Assembly: GCF_003479425.1 (NCBI RefSeq) | Contig: NZ_QUHC01000009.1 | Span: 62,001-126,000 of the forward strand | Origin: Odoribacter sp. AF15-53 | GTDB taxonomy: Bacteria > Bacteroidota > Bacteroidia > Bacteroidales > Marinifilaceae | Length of the DNA: 64,000 nt | Direction: 5' to 3' | Shown here: piece after piece, positions 61,845 through 64,000 of the stretch | How positions within the stretch are numbered: the first letter of the stretch is position 1 | Layout: every line of letters starts with the position of its first letter | Translations under genes and position numbers: made by a program | Notes under the pieces: generated by a model | Database searches by the model: none | What the model saw: the letters and a program-made list of their open reading frames with translations, nothing else | What the model was told of the DNA's origin: nothing

Positions 61845-64000
61845 ATGAAAAAAAAGCAATTACACGTTGCTCGATCAGGTTTTTTGTTAATAAAAATGCT
61901 TCGTGTCATGAAATTAACATTTTTTATTTTGTGTGCGTGTTTGGTACACGTAAGTGCGACAAGTTTTTCGCAGCAGCAAAAAGTGTCGTTAACATGTGAA
62001 AATGAATTACTTTCTAGCGTGTTGAAAGATTTGGAAAAACAAACTAGCTTGTACTTCTTTTTTAATGACAATGCGCTAGATGTTGGACGTCGAGTGTCTC
62101 TTTCTGTAAAAAATAAGGAATTGGAAGACGTGTTGGGAATGTTGCTGGGAGAAGACTATCAGTGGGAAATTGTAAATAACTTAATTGTTGTTACACGTGC
62201 TTCTGTTGAACAAAAAAAGAAAGAGATTCGAATTTGTGGAAAAGTAACAGATGAAAAGAAACAACCTATACCCGGTGTAACGATTTTAGTAAAAGGGTTA
62301 ACCATAGGAACGGCAACCGATATGGATGGTAAATATGCCTTGACATTGCCGGAAATGAAAGATTTTTCATTGCTTTTTTCATTTTTGGGGATGGAAACTC
62401 AAGAGGTTAAATATGCTGGTAGGGATACGATAAATGTTGTAATGCGGGAAGACGTCAAGAAAGTAGAGGAAGTCGTTGTTACGGGATATGCCAATATTCG
62501 GAAATCAAGTTTTACGGGGTCGGCTACAACGGTAACACGTGATGAGATTTTAAAAGTGTCTTCTTCTAACCTAATTGGAGCGTTGTCAGTATTTGATCCA
62601 TCATTAAGATTAGTAAAAAATAATGAAATGGGATCAGACCCGAACACGTTGCCGGAGTTTTACGTTCGTGGACGTTCTGGTATTACAAGTGTAAAAGAGT
62701 TGGATGAAATGCAATCGTCTTCTTCCAACGTAACAAGATTCGCTTTGACAAATAATCCGAATACTCCGATTTTCATTTTGGATGGTTTTGAAGTTAGTGT
62801 TGAAAAAGTATACGATTATGATATCAACCGAATTGCTAGTATCACCATATTAAAAGATGCGGCAGCTACAGCAATTTATGGTTCTCGTGCTTCAAACGGT
62901 GTAATTGTGATAGAGACTGTTGCTCCCTCTCCTGGAGAACTGAAAATAAATTATAATGGAAATTTGTCAATTACCGCCCCGGATCTATCTTCTTATGATT
63001 TGATGAATGCAAAGGAGGCTTTAGAGGCTGAAGTCGCCGCGGGATTATTTGATTATGATCCCAATGATACTAGCACTGATGCTCTGTGGCAAATTATGAC
63101 TAAAAATACGTACTATCTACAAAAATCTAATCTTGTTTCGAAAGGGGTTGATAACTATTGGCTATCGCAACCTTTGCGTACGGAAGTGAATCATAGTCAC
63201 AGTCTTTATGTAGAAGGGGGAAGTGAAAGCGTTCGTTTTGGAATTGACTTGCGCTACAACAGCCAAAACGGTGTAATGAAAAAATCTTACCGTGATCGAA
63301 TGGGGGCAGGAATTTCGTTGGATTATCGGTATAAAGGATTTCAAGTGAGAAATCAAGTCTCTTTTGATTTGAATAAATCACAAGATTCTCCATATGGTTC
63401 TTTTTCCGACTATGCTCGTCGTCACCCGTATGATAATTGGAAAGATGATGATGGACAATATGTACAAACTCTGCCAACGTATGGATTGACAGGAACAATA
63501 GAAAAGAACCCTTTATATGAAGCTCAAATGGGAAGTTTTTCTAGGTCGGGTTATAAAGATTTTACCAACAACTTAACAATCAATTGGTATTTCAACAACT
63601 TTTGGCAAATAAAAGGACAGTTGGCATTGAATTATAATATCTCTGATACCGATAAGTTTACCGATCCGGCTTCTGGAATCTATGGTGTGACAGCATCTGC
63701 CTTTACTAAAGGAGAACGTAACTTGAGCGAAACGAAAAAATTTGGTTGGAATGTGAATGTATTCACGTCATACAATCAATCCATTCGGAAACATAATATT
63801 AATCTTTCCGTGGGACTTAACTTGAAAGAAGATAAGAGTTCGTATGAGTCATCTGCCTATAAAGGGTTTCCAAATGCAAAACGTAATGCAATCTCCTATG
63901 CTTACGAAATTGTAGAGAAACCTTCCGTGACAGATAATAAGACTCGTTTGCTTGGATTTTTTACCACGTTGAACTATAGTTATAATGATATTTACCTGTT
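61845..64000 (+). CDS. SusC-like TonB-dependent transporter with STN domain (3' partial)
   Basis: The frame from ATG 61845 stays open to the window end (718 codons), so the C-terminal barrel is missing. After the signal sequence (MKLTFFILCACLVHVSATSF) come an STN domain (about 45-115: LLSSVLKDLEKQTSLYFFFN, EIVNNLIVV), a carboxypeptidase-D-like domain (about 128-200: GKVTDEKKQPIPGVTILVKG), the linker VEEVVVTGYANIRKSSF (about 207), the plug (ITILKDAAATAIYGSRASNG) and the first barrel strands (SLYVEGGSESVRFGIDL, DSPYGSFSDYARRHPYDN). It is paralogous to the two SusCs at 28704 and 32916. A SusD gene is expected just beyond the window. Confidence 0.93.
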   Translation, partial: MKKKQLHVARSGFLLIKMLRVMKLTFFILCACLVHVSATSFSQQQKVSLTCENELLSSVLKDLEKQTSLYFFFNDNALDVGRRVSLSVKNKELEDVLGMLLGEDYQWEIVNNLIVVTRASVEQKKKEIRICGKVTDEKKQPIPGVTILVKGLTIGTATDMDGKYALTLPEMKDFSLLFSFLGMETQEVKYAGRDTINVVMREDVKKVEEVVVTGYANIRKSSFTGSATTVTRDEILKVSSSNLIGALSVFDPSLRLVKNNEMGSDPNTLPEFYVRGRSGITSVKELDEMQSSSSNVTRFALTNNPNTPIFILDGFEVSVEKVYDYDINRIASITILKDAAATAIYGSRASNGVIVIETVAPSPGELKINYNGNLSITAPDLSSYDLMNAKEALEAEVAAGLFDYDPNDTSTDALWQIMTKNTYYLQKSNLVSKGVDNYWLSQPLRTEVNHSHSLYVEGGSESVRFGIDLRYNSQNGVMKKSYRDRMGAGISLDYRYKGFQVRNQVSFDLNKSQDSPYGSFSDYARRHPYDNWKDDDGQYVQTLPTYGLTGTIEKNPLYEAQMGSFSRSGYKDFTNNLTINWYFNNFWQIKGQLALNYNISDTDKFTDPASGIYGVTASAFTKGERNLSETKKFGWNVNVFTSYNQSIRKHNINLSVGLNLKEDKSSYESSAYKGFPNAKRNAISYAYEIVEKPSVTDNKTRLLGFFTTLNYSYNDIYL

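Noticed and set aside
1..64000. tRNA, rRNA, riboswitch and phage genes
   Set aside because: I scanned the gaps between genes for tRNA-like cloverleafs, long conserved RNA stretches and phage structural genes and saw none that I could support by eye.

Overview
The window looks like a chromosomal segment of a gut Bacteroidota, most likely Odoribacteraceae (Butyricimonas/Odoribacter-like). The evidence is repeated SusC/SusD outer-membrane modules run by ECF sigma / FecR anti-sigma pairs, DUF4369/TlpA thioredoxin-fold proteins, DUF4843 and PKD-like lipoproteins, GH92 mannosidases, an RprX/RprY-like two-component pair, and promoters resembling the Bacteroides -33 TTTG / -7 TAnnTTTG type. The genus is an inference; no rRNA or other marker settles it. 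I saw no tRNA, rRNA, CRISPR array, transposase or prophage.

Layout. (1) 1-4914, + strand: a 5'-truncated alpha/beta hydrolase and two thioredoxin-fold secreted proteins, probably the tail of an upstream SusC/SusD locus. (2) 5363-11216, - strand housekeeping: valS, a coiled-coil zinc-ribbon protein with a Nif3 neighbour, a MerR regulator and an M23 peptidase; divergent from alaS (11390-14017, +). (3) 14133-20617, +: an OmpA-like/TPR lipoprotein, a CxxC-less TlpA relative, a DUF4369 lipoprotein, and a histidine kinase/response regulator pair. (4) 20690-26467, -: a very large alpha-2-macroglobulin-like protein without the thioester site. (5) 26630-40288, +: ECF sigma, FecR, then SusC-SusD-SusC-SusD-DUF4843-PKD-like with very short gaps, a complete regulated uptake locus. 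(6) 40460-46751, +: an ABC ATPase / membrane protein / DUF4857-like protein trio present twice in tandem, then a YiiX-type NlpC/P60 enzyme; next an orphan golvesin-like domain protein. (7) 47223-50278, -: hutH and hisS. (8) 50279-50972: a repeat-rich intergenic region with an inverted-repeat-bounded 116-bp element. (9) 50973-56420, +: GH92, basic-secretory-protein peptidase, GH92, a probable glycoprotein-degrading operon. (10) 56586-59848, +: GldA-like ATPase and a fused GldF/GldG-like protein. (11) 59991-64000, +: a second ECF sigma / FecR / STN-bearing SusC locus running off the window end.

How the parts fit. The two ECF-FecR-SusC units follow the known Bacteroidota trans-envelope scheme: a ligand-loaded SusC with an N-terminal STN domain signals to FecR, which frees the ECF factor to transcribe the uptake operon. 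In the 26.7-40.3 kb locus only the second SusC carries STN and carboxypeptidase-like domains; the first lacks both. The GH92 operon could trim mannose-containing glycoproteins while its peptidase-like partner attacks the protein.

The most notable signal is a 3.5-copy GTGTTTTT repeat in the signal-peptide region of the second GH92 gene (54146-54173). In the present phase the natural ATG at 54121 runs into a stop. Loss of one 8-bp unit would join it to the main reading frame and give a standard signal peptide, so this gene may be phase-variable.
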